The notes below the pieces were generated by a model. That model did no database searches. It was not told where the DNA came from and worked only from the letters and a program-made list of their open reading frames with translations. This document shows, piece by piece, positions 1-9,200 of a DNA stretch of 64,000 nt. The position numbers were made by a program, and so were the translations under genes. Within the stretch, counting starts at the first letter, position 1, and each line of letters starts with the position of its first letter. The DNA is from SMWN01 sp965221455. Lineage in GTDB: Bacteria; Pseudomonadota; Gammaproteobacteria; Eutrophobiales; Eutrophobiaceae. The DNA is taken from the NCBI GenBank assembly GCA_965221455.1, contig OZ244890.1, forward strand, positions 2,046,001-2,110,000. The letters run 5' to 3'.

Positions 1-2
1 AT

Positions 3-659
3 ACCTCGGTACAACAACCCGATCTTTTCTCCGGGATCGCTGACGTAAGGCACGAATATCAACGCCTGAATGTATCTCCGCAACAGCAGGAGCTTTTATG
101 CCGGGGCGGTGCTGAATATATTCCTGATTTTATTACCGATGAAGAAGAGCGCATATTATTATCCGCGATAGATCAGGAATCGTGGAATGATGATCTACGG
201 CGACGAGTACAGCATTACGGTTATCGTTATGACTACAGCAAGCGTACTGTCAATGCTGAACAGCGGCTGGGTGAGTTACCGGACTGGGCACATCGTTTTG
301 CCGAGCGTCTTGTAGAGCAAAGTATATTTACAACTCCGCCAAGCCAGTTAATTGTCAATGAATATCAGCCGGGGCAGGGGATTGCGCCACACAGTGATCG
401 TGATGGTTTCGGTCCGGTGGTGGCGTCGTTGTCTTTGGCGAGTGATTGCATGATGAAGATTATCCCTGATCGCAAAGACAGACAAACTGCTTTTGAGATC
501 GTATTACAGCGTCGCAGTCTGCTGGTGCTAAAGGGCGATAGCCGTTATGTCTGGCAACATGGAATTGAACCGAAGCGTAACGACCGGCAGAATCATCATG
601 TGTTCCCACGTAATCGGCGAGTATCCTTAACTTTTCGTACCGTTAATGATTCGTCATGA
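3..659 (+). CDS. AlkB-like 2OG-Fe(II) dioxygenase, 5' partial
   Basis: The frame is open from base 3 with no in-frame ATG before 417, so the true start lies upstream of the window. The product matches AlkB-family oxygenases, which oxidatively demethylate nucleic acids or proteins using Fe(II) and 2-oxoglutarate. Visible features are NEYQPGQGIAPHSDRDGFGP, containing the iron-binding HxD, and a C-terminal RRSLLVLKGDSRYVWQHGI block of the type R..L..L.G.aRY.W.H.I that holds the distal His and the 2OG-binding Arg. The stop overlaps the nuoG start as ATGA, so the two genes are likely translationally coupled. The substrate cannot be told from sequence. The family call is firm and the function open. 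Confidence 0.88.
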   Translation, partial: TSVQQPDLFSGIADVRHEYQRLNVSPQQQELLCRGGAEYIPDFITDEEERILLSAIDQESWNDDLRRRVQHYGYRYDYSKRTVNAEQRLGELPDWAHRFAERLVEQSIFTTPPSQLIVNEYQPGQGIAPHSDRDGFGPVVASLSLASDCMMKIIPDRKDRQTAFEIVLQRRSLLVLKGDSRYVWQHGIEPKRNDRQNHHVFPRNRRVSLTFRTVNDSS

Positions 660-3046
660 CCGACAAAACATTGCAAATAGAAGTTGATGGTACACAATTA
701 CCGGCAAGCCCGGGGCAGACGCTGATTGAGGTGACTGATGCCAATGATATTTATATTCCGAGGTTTTGTTATCACAAAAAGTTAACGGTCGCGGCAAACT
801 GTCGCATGTGTCTGGTCGAGGTGGAGAAGGCACCGAAACCCTTACCTGCATGCTCCACGCCGGTGATGGAGGGAATGAAAGTTTTTACTCGATCAAAACT
901 TGCCATTGAAGCCCAAAAATCCGTGATGGAATTTCTGTTGATTAATCACCCTCTGGATTGTCCGATATGTGATCAAGGGGGAGAATGTGAGTTGCAGGAT
1001 CTTGCTATGGGTTATGGCGAAGGTGTTTCGCGTTATCAGGAAAGCAAACGTGTTATTCAGGACAAAAATATTGGTCCATTAATTCAGACTGATATGACGC
1101 GCTGTATTCACTGCACACGTTGTATTCGATTTGGCGAAGAAATCGCTGGCCTGCGCGAAATGGGCGCTACTGGACGAGGCGAGCGTATGGAGATTGGTAC
1201 TTATATTGAAAAAAGCGTGTCTTCCGAATTATCAGGCAATATTATTGATGTCTGTCCGGTGGGTGCATTGACCTCCAAACCTTTCAGATATTCCGCACGG
1301 GCATGGGAAATGATTCAGCGAGAAAGTATTGCACCACATGACTCTGTGGGTTCGAATGTACAACTTCATGTCAAGGGTGATCGTGTTATGCGCGTTGTTC
1401 CCGCAGAAAACGAGGCGATTAACGAAGTGTGGATATCAGACCGTGATCGATTCAGCTATGAGGGTATGTACAGCGAAGATCGCTTACAGACACCCATGAT
1501 AAAAATCAACGGTGATTGGCAGGAAACAGATTGGGAAACCGCGCTTGAGTTGGTACGTGACAAGCTGGGTAATATATTATCAAATCACGGTGGTGAACAA
1601 TTAGGTGGCCTGGCATCACCTGCATCGACACTGGAAGAACTGTATTTATTTCAAAAATTATTGCGCGGGATTGGATGTAATAATATAGATTCGCGACTGC
1701 GGCAAAATGATTTCAGACAGCAAGAGTCAGATCCTGTTTTTCCTTATCTGGGACAGTCGATCTCTGCGCTGGAAGATCTTGACGCAGTATTAGTCATTGG
1801 CAGCAACGTCAGAAAAGAGCAACCGATGATTAACCACCGATTGCGTAAAGCCTCCCTAAAGGGTGCAGACGTGATGATGATTAATTCTATTGATTACGTT
1901 TTTAATTATGATCTTTCTGCAAAAATAATCACATCCCCCGCAGAAATAACAACAGCACTTGGCGGCATCCTCAAGGCTCTTTTCGAGTTTGAGGAGAATG
2001 TTGCTGATACCTCTATTCAACCACTAGTGGAAAATGTGGTCGTGAGTGACGAACATCGGGTTATCGCGAAAAAATTATCCGCTGCTGAAGATGGTTCGGT
2101 GCTTCTGGGTAACCTTGCGACTGCGCATCATGAGTATTCAACATTAAAATATCTGGCTCTCGCTATTGCTAAACTGGGTAATTTAAAATTTGGTTTCCTC
2201 AGTGAAGCGGCAAATACCAGCGGTGCGCATCTGACAGGCGTGTTGCCGCACAGAGGCGTGGGAGGGGAATCTGTTGATACTGCCGGACTGACGCTGGCGG
2301 CAATGTTGGAAAAGCCTTTGCAAGCTTATCTGCTCTTGGGGATTGAACCGGAGCTTGATTGCTGGGATGGACATAAAGCACGTCAGGCTTTGCAGGCTGC
2401 CGAGTTCGTCGTTTTGATGACGGCTTATCAGTCGGAAGCCATGAAACAATATGCGGATGTGCTTTTACCTATTGCACTTTTCGCGGAAATGTCCGGCACC
2501 TTTATTAATGTTGAAGGACTATCACAAAGTTTTGCTGAGGCGGTACCGCCGGTGGGCGAGGCGCGACCGAGCTGGAAAATACTCCGTGTATTGGGAAACT
2601 TATTGAATAATACTGAAGCATTTGAATATAACAACCTGGAAGAAGTCAGAAAAGAAATAACCGGTATCATCGCAGGTACTACCTTGAATAGCGTCGGTAG
2701 CTGGACAGTATCCGATACGTCAAACAGTGGTTTGTCTCGAAATGGTTTACTGCAAAGAATTACAGAGGTCCCTATGTTTGCTATCGATGCGATGATCAGA
2801 AGGGCGAATGCATTACAAAAATCGTGTGGCAACAAAGATTCGATCCATATTAATCAGGAACTTGCCGATAAGCTGGATGTGTCTGACGGTGATATTGTGA
2901 TTGCAGGGCAAGAAGAAAAATCCGTCAATGCGCCTGTCAAGATTAGTAAAGATATTTCTGCTGACTGCGTGTTGATACAAGCGGCGCAACCAATTCATTC
3001 TGAATTAGGCCCATGGCATGGATATGTCAGCTTGAGGAAAGCATGA
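656..3046 (+). CDS. nuoG: NADH-quinone oxidoreductase subunit G
   Basis: Peripheral-arm subunit of respiratory complex I that carries most of the iron-sulfur relay from NuoF to NuoI; 796 residues. The N-terminal 2Fe-2S domain shows C38, C49, C52 and C66. The His-Cys 4Fe-4S site is H98, C102, C105 and C111, and the next 4Fe-4S site is C150, C153, C156 and C200 (DVCPVGAL). The rest resembles the molybdopterin-oxidoreductase fold. The ATG overlaps the stop of the AlkB-like gene by 4 bases, so nuoF is not the immediate upstream neighbour. The stop overlaps the nuoH start. Confidence 0.97.
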   Translation: MTDKTLQIEVDGTQLPASPGQTLIEVTDANDIYIPRFCYHKKLTVAANCRMCLVEVEKAPKPLPACSTPVMEGMKVFTRSKLAIEAQKSVMEFLLINHPLDCPICDQGGECELQDLAMGYGEGVSRYQESKRVIQDKNIGPLIQTDMTRCIHCTRCIRFGEEIAGLREMGATGRGERMEIGTYIEKSVSSELSGNIIDVCPVGALTSKPFRYSARAWEMIQRESIAPHDSVGSNVQLHVKGDRVMRVVPAENEAINEVWISDRDRFSYEGMYSEDRLQTPMIKINGDWQETDWETALELVRDKLGNILSNHGGEQLGGLASPASTLEELYLFQKLLRGIGCNNIDSRLRQNDFRQQESDPVFPYLGQSISALEDLDAVLVIGSNVRKEQPMINHRLRKASLKGADVMMINSIDYVFNYDLSAKIITSPAEITTALGGILKALFEFEENVADTSIQPLVENVVVSDEHRVIAKKLSAAEDGSVLLGNLATAHHEYSTLKYLALAIAKLGNLKFGFLSEAANTSGAHLTGVLPHRGVGGESVDTAGLTLAAMLEKPLQAYLLLGIEPELDCWDGHKARQALQAAEFVVLMTAYQSEAMKQYADVLLPIALFAEMSGTFINVEGLSQSFAEAVPPVGEARPSWKILRVLGNLLNNTEAFEYNNLEEVRKEITGIIAGTTLNSVGSWTVSDTSNSGLSRNGLLQRITEVPMFAIDAMIRRANALQKSCGNKDSIHINQELADKLDVSDGDIVIAGQEEKSVNAPVKISKDISADCVLIQAAQPIHSELGPWHGYVSLRKA

Positions 3047-4170
3047 GTATGATGGAATGGATCCGAACCAACCTTATTACTCCTTTGGTAGAACAATTGT
3101 TTCCGGTATCAATACATGCACATGTTGTGTTAACGATTGAAACTGTATTGAAGATTGCAGTAATAATTACACCAGTAATGCTTACAGTTGCGTATTTAAC
3201 TTATTTTGAACGCAAGGTGATTGGATATATTCAGGGGCGAATCGGGCCAAACCGAGTGGGCGTATTCGGTTATCATCTGTGGGGACTGGCACAACCGTTT
3301 GCGGATGCTCTTAAATTAATTTTTAAAGAGATAATTATTCCAACAGGCTCGAATAAAACATTGTTTGTGATTGCGCCGGTTTTGTCATTGGCACCTTCTC
3401 TGGCTGCTTGGGCGGTAATACCGTTTGAAGATACTCTGGTTTTGGCCGATATCAATGCCGGATTACTTTACATATTAGCGCTGACATCACTTGCTGTGTA
3501 TGGCGTGATTGTTGCGGGTTGGGCATCTAACTCAAAATATGCCTTTCTGGGTACCATGCGTTCCGTCGCGCAAATAGTGTCATATGAAATTGCTATGGGT
3601 TTCGCCCTGGTCGGTGTGTTATTGGCTGCAGGCAGTTTGAATCTGGGCGATATTGTGGATGCGCAGAGAGGTAGCTTCATTCACTGGTTTTGGTTACCTT
3701 TGTTACCGCTGGCGGTCGTTTATTTTATTTCAGGTGTCGCCGAGACCAATCGCGCACCTTTTGATGTTGCGGAAGGCGAGTCGGAAATCGTCGCGGGTTT
3801 TCATGTGGAATACGGCGGTATGGCCTTTTCAGTTTTTTTCATGGCTGAATATGCCAATATGATTATTATTGCAATTCTGACAGCGGTCCTGTTTTTTGGA
3901 GGTTGGTTGTCACCTTTACAGGGAATATTACCGGAAGCTGTTTTCAGAGTGCCTGTTATCGGCACTTTACTTGGCGAGGGTATTCACTGGTTACTGATTA
4001 AAACTTCATTCTTCCTGTTTATGTTTTTGTGGCTTCGTGCAACTTTCCCACGCTATCGTTATGACCAGATCATGCGTCTGGGCTGGAAAGTATTTATTCC
4101 GATTACTATTGTCTGGTTAATCGTTGTATCCGTCATGGCCGTAGTGGATATGCCGCTCTGGTTTGATTAG
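3043..4170 (+). CDS. nuoH: NADH-quinone oxidoreductase subunit H
   Basis: Membrane subunit of complex I that helps form the quinone-binding chamber at the junction with the peripheral arm; about 375 residues with roughly eight membrane helices. The family signatures YFERKVIGYIQGRIGPNRVG and PFDVAEGESEIVAGF are both present. I start at the ATG at 3043, which overlaps the nuoG stop as ATGA and follows a GAGGA-like ribosome site. An in-frame ATG at 3013 lies inside nuoG and is less likely. Confidence 0.97.
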   Translation: MSMMEWIRTNLITPLVEQLFPVSIHAHVVLTIETVLKIAVIITPVMLTVAYLTYFERKVIGYIQGRIGPNRVGVFGYHLWGLAQPFADALKLIFKEIIIPTGSNKTLFVIAPVLSLAPSLAAWAVIPFEDTLVLADINAGLLYILALTSLAVYGVIVAGWASNSKYAFLGTMRSVAQIVSYEIAMGFALVGVLLAAGSLNLGDIVDAQRGSFIHWFWLPLLPLAVVYFISGVAETNRAPFDVAEGESEIVAGFHVEYGGMAFSVFFMAEYANMIIIAILTAVLFFGGWLSPLQGILPEAVFRVPVIGTLLGEGIHWLLIKTSFFLFMFLWLRATFPRYRYDQIMRLGWKVFIPITIVWLIVVSVMAVVDMPLWFD

Positions 4171-4176
4171 GTATAG

Positions 4177-4668
4177 ATGATGAAAAAAATAGCGCGGTAT
4201 ATAAAAAGTTTATTTCTCCTTGAGCTAATCAGGGGATTGCGGTTGACCGGGCGTCATTTGTTCAGAAAAAAAGTAACGGTGCAATATCCGGAGGAAAAAA
4301 CACCACAGTCACAAAGGTTTCGCGGACTTCATGCCTTGCGCCGTTATCCCAATGGAGAGGAACGTTGTATCGCCTGCAAATTATGTGAAGCGGTATGTCC
4401 GGCAGTTGCAATCACTATCGAATCTGAATTACGCGAAGACAATAGTCGTCGTACGACAGTTTATGACATCGACTTGTCAAAGTGTATTTACTGTGGCTTC
4501 TGTGAAGAAGCCTGCCCGGTGGATGCCGTTGTTGAAACGCGTATCTTTGAATATCACGGTGAGCAACGTAAAGATTTATTAATGACCAAAGAAATGTTGC
4601 TTGAAGTGGGCAAACAAGAAGAAGAACGGATTGCAAATGATCGGGCAGAGGAAGCACCATACAGATGA
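4177..4668 (+). CDS. nuoI: NADH-quinone oxidoreductase subunit I
   Basis: Complex I subunit with two 4Fe-4S clusters (N6a and N6b) that pass electrons towards the quinone site; 163 residues. Two ferredoxin motifs are visible, CIACKLCEAVCP and CIYCGFCEEACP, each of the CxxCxxCxxxCP type. The N-terminus is basic and amphipathic, as usual for this membrane-associated subunit. It begins 6 bases after nuoH and its stop overlaps the nuoJ ATG by 4 bases. Confidence 0.97.
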   Translation: MMKKIARYIKSLFLLELIRGLRLTGRHLFRKKVTVQYPEEKTPQSQRFRGLHALRRYPNGEERCIACKLCEAVCPAVAITIESELREDNSRRTTVYDIDLSKCIYCGFCEEACPVDAVVETRIFEYHGEQRKDLLMTKEMLLEVGKQEEERIANDRAEEAPYR

Positions 4669-5339
4669 TCGAGCAAACAATCTTTTACATATTTTCTGCT
4701 TTGTTGCTGACATCATCTGGACTGCTGATCACTGTGCGTAATCCAGTGTTTGCGGCGTTGTTTTTGATCCTTGCGTTTTTCTCAAGTTCTGCGGTTTGGA
4801 TACTACTTGAAGCAGAGTTTCTGGCGATTACATTAGTACTGGTCTATGTAGGTGCGGTCATGGTCTTATTTATGTTCGTTGTCATGATGCTGGATATTAA
4901 TCTGTCAGCTTTACGCGAGGGTTTTGCACGGTATTTACCTATCGGGATCACAGTCGCAATTTTGATGGCCTTATCCATGGTACTGGTAATTAATGCTGGG
5001 GAGTTCAATTTGGCAAGCGATGTTGTTCAACGTCGTGGTGCTGATTACAGTAATATCAGGGAGTTGGGTGAAATCCTGTATACCTCTTACTTGTATCCCT
5101 TTGAAATTGCAGGCGCTATTTTATTGGTTGCTATTATTGCTGCGATTTCACTCACTATACGCACTCCACGTTCCAGTAAAGCACAAAATCCAGGCCATCA
5201 GGTAACTGTTAAAAGTACAGATAGATTACGAATTGTCAAAATGCAGGACAAAGAGGTAGTTGGGGATACTGATGAACATTTGCAAGAAGAAGCACATGAC
5301 GATTCAGAAGAACCGACTTTTGTAAAGGACTCCTCATGA
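4665..5339 (+). CDS. nuoJ: NADH-quinone oxidoreductase subunit J
   Basis: Integral membrane subunit of complex I at the base of the proton-pumping arm; 224 residues. About five hydrophobic helices occupy the first 165 residues, including the conserved VLVYVGAVMVLFMFVVMML segment. A charged tail of roughly 55 residues rich in Asp and Glu follows and is longer than in E. coli. The gene overlaps both nuoI and nuoK by 4 bases, which suggests coupled translation along the operon. Confidence 0.96.
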   Translation: MIEQTIFYIFSALLLTSSGLLITVRNPVFAALFLILAFFSSSAVWILLEAEFLAITLVLVYVGAVMVLFMFVVMMLDINLSALREGFARYLPIGITVAILMALSMVLVINAGEFNLASDVVQRRGADYSNIRELGEILYTSYLYPFEIAGAILLVAIIAAISLTIRTPRSSKAQNPGHQVTVKSTDRLRIVKMQDKEVVGDTDEHLQEEAHDDSEEPTFVKDSS

Positions 5340-5641
5340 TTACCTTGTCTAAGGTTCTGATTCTTGCCGCGTTACTTTTCTGTATCAGTGTGGCTGGAAT
5401 ATTTTTGAATCGAAAAAACATTTTAATCATATTGATGTGCATCGAATTGATGCTGTTATCAGTGAATATGAATTTCATTGCCTTTTCGTATTTTTTGCAC
5501 GATATCAATGGTCAGATATTTGTGTTTTTCATATTAACTGTGGCCGCAGCGGAGGCGGCGATAGGTTTAGCCATTCTTGTTGTCCTGTTTCGTAACAGGA
5601 ACACCATTGATGTTGATGACTTGAAGAGCATGGAGGGTTAG
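5336..5641 (+). CDS. nuoK: NADH-quinone oxidoreductase subunit K
   Basis: Small three-helix membrane subunit of complex I, homologous to MrpC; 101 residues, the normal family length. It keeps the glutamate-bearing helix ILIMCIELMLLSVNMNF and the second glutamate helix AAAEAAIGLAILVVLFR, both implicated in proton translocation. The ATG overlaps the nuoJ stop. A GGAGGG at its 3' end serves the following gene. Confidence 0.97.
   Translation: MITLSKVLILAALLFCISVAGIFLNRKNILIILMCIELMLLSVNMNFIAFSYFLHDINGQIFVFFILTVAAAEAAIGLAILVVLFRNRNTIDVDDLKSMEG
5632..5637 (+). promoter_or_regulatory. Ribosome binding site that decides the nuoL start
   Basis: GGAGGG lies inside the last codons of nuoK, 9 bases before the TTG at 5647. 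The ATG at 5671 has no comparable site in front. This favours TTG as the nuoL start. Confidence 0.6.
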
Positions 5642-5646
5642 CCACG

Positions 5647-7656
5647 TTGAATTTGTTTGACCGACTGTTTATGGACGGAGGGAAAGATATCTATCTCGCT
5701 ATCGTATTAGCGCCTCTGCTTGGTTCAGTCATTGCAGGATTATTTGGAAAATTAATCGGTCGTGCCGGGGCACATTGGATAACAATCATCGGCGTTGGGA
5801 TCTCTTCCATTCTTTCCATGCTGGCCTATTATCATCTTTTTTATAACGCTGGAGGAATCTATAACGAGACTATTTATACCTGGCTCAACAGTGGCAATCT
5901 GCATTTTGAAATTGGTTTTTTGATCGATAAATTATCTGTCACCATGATGGTGGTGGTTACCTTTGTTTCATGGATGATCCATATTTATACCATCGGTTAT
6001 ATGCATGACGATCCAGGTTATCAACGATTTTTCAGTTACATCTCATTATTCACCTTTTCCATGTTGATGCTGGTGATGTCGAATAATTTCATGCAGTTAT
6101 TCTTCGCCTGGGAAGCCGTCGGACTAGTGTCATATCTATTGATTGGTTTTTGGTTTACACGTGAAAGCGCAATCTTCGCAAATCTGAAAGCATTCCTGGT
6201 AAATCGTGTCGGCGATTTTGGTTTCCTCCTGGGTATTGCCGCCATACTGATGCATTTTCAGTCAATGGACTATATTGAAGTGTTTGAGCAAGCACCTGTT
6301 TTAGCTTCTGCGACCGTTATTATATGGGGTGATGAATCATGGTCACTGATGTCGGTAATTTGCATCTGTTTATTTATTGGTGCGATGGGTAAATCCGCGC
6401 AAGTTCCTTTACATGTTTGGTTACCCGATTCCATGGAAGGCCCAACGCCGATTTCAGCCTTGATTCATGCAGCGACCATGGTCACCGCAGGTATCTTTAT
6501 GGTATCTCGCATGTCGCCACTTTATGAGTTATCTGAAACGGCGTTGAATTTTATCTTGATAATCGGTGCCACTACCGCATTTTTTATGGGGCTGTTGGGT
6601 CTGGTCCAAAACGATATCAAACGTGTGATTGCCTATTCAACCTTGTCACAATTGGGTTATATGACTGTCGCGCTTGGTGCCTCTGCCTATGCCGCAGCGA
6701 TGTTTCATCTGGTTACGCACGCTTTTTTTAAGGCTTTATTATTTCTTGCAGCCGGGGCAGTCATTATCGCCATGCATCATGAGCAGGATATGCGCAAGAT
6801 GGGAGGTCTTTATAAGTATCTCCCCATTACATGGGTTACCTGTCTGGTAGGATCGATCGCATTGATTGGTTTCCCTGGAACCTCCGGTTTCTTTTCCAAG
6901 GATGCCATTATAGAGGCAGTGCATCTATCGACTTTACCGGCCGCAGGTTATGCCTACTACGCTGTTTTATCAGGAGTCTTTATCACTGCATTATATAGCT
7001 TCCGATTATTTTTCATGACCTTTCACGGAAAGGAAAGGATGGATAAACATACTTGGGAACAATTGCATGAATGTCCGGCCGTTGTGACTGTCCCGCTTGT
7101 TATGTTGGCGATCCCATCGCTGATTTTGGGGGCGTGGTTGCTTGGGCCGATCCTGTTTGGAGATTACTTTGGTGATGCAATTCAGGTTGCTGAAAGCCAT
7201 AATGTTTTATTTGAAATGGGACATCACTATCATGGTAAGTGGTATGAAATCGCATGGCAATTTTTTGTGCATGGCATTCGACATCCCATAGTCATAATTC
7301 TTGCGCTTTCGGGTGTGTTTACAGCGTGGTTGTTGTATATCAAATTTCCACACATGCCGGCAAAGATTGCGAAAACTCTGGGTATCATCTATCGCTTGTT
7401 GTTGAATAAGTATGGCTTTGATGATTTTTACCAAAAAGTTTTTGCTGGAGGTGCAAAAGAAATAGGCCGACTACTTTGGCAAATAGGTGACGTCAGATTC
7501 ATTGATGGATTTATTGTCAATGGTTCAGCATCGTCGGTCAGGAAATTCTCAGGCGTCATTAGACAAATACAGTCAGGCTATTTATACCATTATGCGTTTG
7601 CCATGATTATAGGTTTGTTACTGTTGCTTGGCGTGTTCGTGCATAAATTAATTTAG
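5647..7656 (+). CDS. nuoL: NADH-quinone oxidoreductase subunit L
   Basis: Largest antiporter-like proton-pumping subunit of complex I, at the far end of the membrane arm; 669 residues. Features include the loop-helix region FFSYISLFTFSMLMLVMSNN, the lysine helix WLPDSMEGPTPISALIHAAT, and a C-terminal extension corresponding to the long lateral helix. The start is taken as TTG because of the well-spaced GGAGGG at 5632. The alternative is ATG at 5671, which would remove eight residues. It belongs to the nuo operon, and nuoM follows after 21 bases. Confidence 0.95.
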   Translation: MNLFDRLFMDGGKDIYLAIVLAPLLGSVIAGLFGKLIGRAGAHWITIIGVGISSILSMLAYYHLFYNAGGIYNETIYTWLNSGNLHFEIGFLIDKLSVTMMVVVTFVSWMIHIYTIGYMHDDPGYQRFFSYISLFTFSMLMLVMSNNFMQLFFAWEAVGLVSYLLIGFWFTRESAIFANLKAFLVNRVGDFGFLLGIAAILMHFQSMDYIEVFEQAPVLASATVIIWGDESWSLMSVICICLFIGAMGKSAQVPLHVWLPDSMEGPTPISALIHAATMVTAGIFMVSRMSPLYELSETALNFILIIGATTAFFMGLLGLVQNDIKRVIAYSTLSQLGYMTVALGASAYAAAMFHLVTHAFFKALLFLAAGAVIIAMHHEQDMRKMGGLYKYLPITWVTCLVGSIALIGFPGTSGFFSKDAIIEAVHLSTLPAAGYAYYAVLSGVFITALYSFRLFFMTFHGKERMDKHTWEQLHECPAVVTVPLVMLAIPSLILGAWLLGPILFGDYFGDAIQVAESHNVLFEMGHHYHGKWYEIAWQFFVHGIRHPIVIILALSGVFTAWLLYIKFPHMPAKIAKTLGIIYRLLLNKYGFDDFYQKVFAGGAKEIGRLLWQIGDVRFIDGFIVNGSASSVRKFSGVIRQIQSGYLYHYAFAMIIGLLLLLGVFVHKLI

Positions 7657-7677
7657 TCATAAATGAAAAATTAAAAA

Positions 7678-9198
7678 ATGTCAGCGAATATACCAATATT
7701 GAGTTTGTTGATCTGGGGGCCGATCATCGGAGGCGTACTGGTACTGTATGCAGGAGACAGACAGGAAAATACTACCAAGATAGTAGCCTTGATGATTGCA
7801 GTACTGACATTTTTGTTATCCACCTTGCTGTACAAAAATTTTGATTTCAATACGCATGAAATGCAGTTTGTTGAGTTCGCGTACTGGATAGAATCTTTTA
7901 ACATCAACTATCATCTTGGCGTTGATGGTATTGCCATGCCGTTGATCATACTCACTACTTTTATAACAGTGTTGGTGATTCTGGCGGCATGGGAAGTTAT
8001 AAACAAAAGAATTTCCCAGTACCTCGCGGCTTTTTTAATTATGGAAGGTCTGATGAATGGAGTCTTCTCTTCGCTGGATGTTATGTTGTTTTATGTGTAT
8101 TGGGAGGCGATGTTAATTCCGATGTTTTTAATTATCGGGATATGGGGTGGACCGAATCGCGTTTATGCGACGATTAAATTTTTCCTGTATACCTTCTTTG
8201 GTTCAGTTTTCATGTTAGTGGCTTTTCTCTATCTATATTCTCGGTCAGGTAGTTTTAACATCCTGGAGTTGCATAATTTGCCACTGGATTTAGATGCGCA
8301 GAAATTACTCTTTATCGCTTTTTTCCTGGCTTTTGCCGTGAAAATACCCATGTGGCCAGTGCATACATGGCTGCCAGATGCTCATGTTGAAGCACCCACT
8401 GGAGGCTCAGTGATACTGGCTGCGATTATGTTGAAACTTGGCGGATATGGTTTTCTTCGATTCAGTTTACCGATTACTCCTGGTGCCAGTGCGTATTTTG
8501 ACTGTGCAATGATTATCCTGTCGTTGATTGCTATTGTTTATATTGGTTTTGTCGCCCTGGTACAGCAGGATATGAAAAAGCTGATTGCTTATTCGTCAAT
8601 ATCACATATGGGATTCGTTACTCTGGGTTTTTTTATCGGCTTTACTATTGTAGAGACAACGGGTTCTGCAGAAGCTGCAGTATTTGGGCTGGAAGGCGCG
8701 ATGATCCAAATGATTTCCCACGGTTTTATTTCCGGCGCTTTATTTCTTTGTGTTGGGATTATGTATGACAGGGTTCATAGCCGCCAAATTAGTGACTACG
8801 GCGGCGTGGTTAATACCATGCCGCATTTTGCCGCATTTATGATGTTATTCGCTATGGCTAATTCAGGTTTGCCGGGAACGTCAGGTTTTGTCGGTGAGTT
8901 TGTTGTTATCCTGAGTGCGTATCAGGCTGACTTCTGGATAGCATTTCTGGCAGCATTAACATTAATACTCGGCGCGGCTTATACATTAGGGATGTACAAA
9001 AGAGTTATTTTCGGTGATGTATCTAATGATAATGTAGCAAAACTAAAAGATGTTAATTCGCGTGAAACATTTATCCTGTCGATACTTGGTATTGCTGTAT
9101 TAGTGTTTGGGCTTTATCCGGCTCCCTTATTTGATGTAATGCATCCGACGATGGAACATTTATTTGAGCACGTGATGCAGTCGAAGGAAGGAACCTGA
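7678..9198 (+). CDS. nuoM: NADH-quinone oxidoreductase subunit M
   Basis: Antiporter-like proton-pumping subunit of the complex I membrane arm; 506 residues with about fourteen helices. The family blocks FYVYWEAMLIPMFLIIGIWG and WLPDAHVEAPTGGSVILAA are intact, including the conserved Glu and Lys positions of the proton channel. The start ATG follows an A-rich stretch without a clear Shine-Dalgarno sequence, so coupling to nuoL translation seems likely. nuoN starts 2 bases after the stop. Confidence 0.96.
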   Translation: MSANIPILSLLIWGPIIGGVLVLYAGDRQENTTKIVALMIAVLTFLLSTLLYKNFDFNTHEMQFVEFAYWIESFNINYHLGVDGIAMPLIILTTFITVLVILAAWEVINKRISQYLAAFLIMEGLMNGVFSSLDVMLFYVYWEAMLIPMFLIIGIWGGPNRVYATIKFFLYTFFGSVFMLVAFLYLYSRSGSFNILELHNLPLDLDAQKLLFIAFFLAFAVKIPMWPVHTWLPDAHVEAPTGGSVILAAIMLKLGGYGFLRFSLPITPGASAYFDCAMIILSLIAIVYIGFVALVQQDMKKLIAYSSISHMGFVTLGFFIGFTIVETTGSAEAAVFGLEGAMIQMISHGFISGALFLCVGIMYDRVHSRQISDYGGVVNTMPHFAAFMMLFAMANSGLPGTSGFVGEFVVILSAYQADFWIAFLAALTLILGAAYTLGMYKRVIFGDVSNDNVAKLKDVNSRETFILSILGIAVLVFGLYPAPLFDVMHPTMEHLFEHVMQSKEGT

Positions 9199-9200
9199 AT

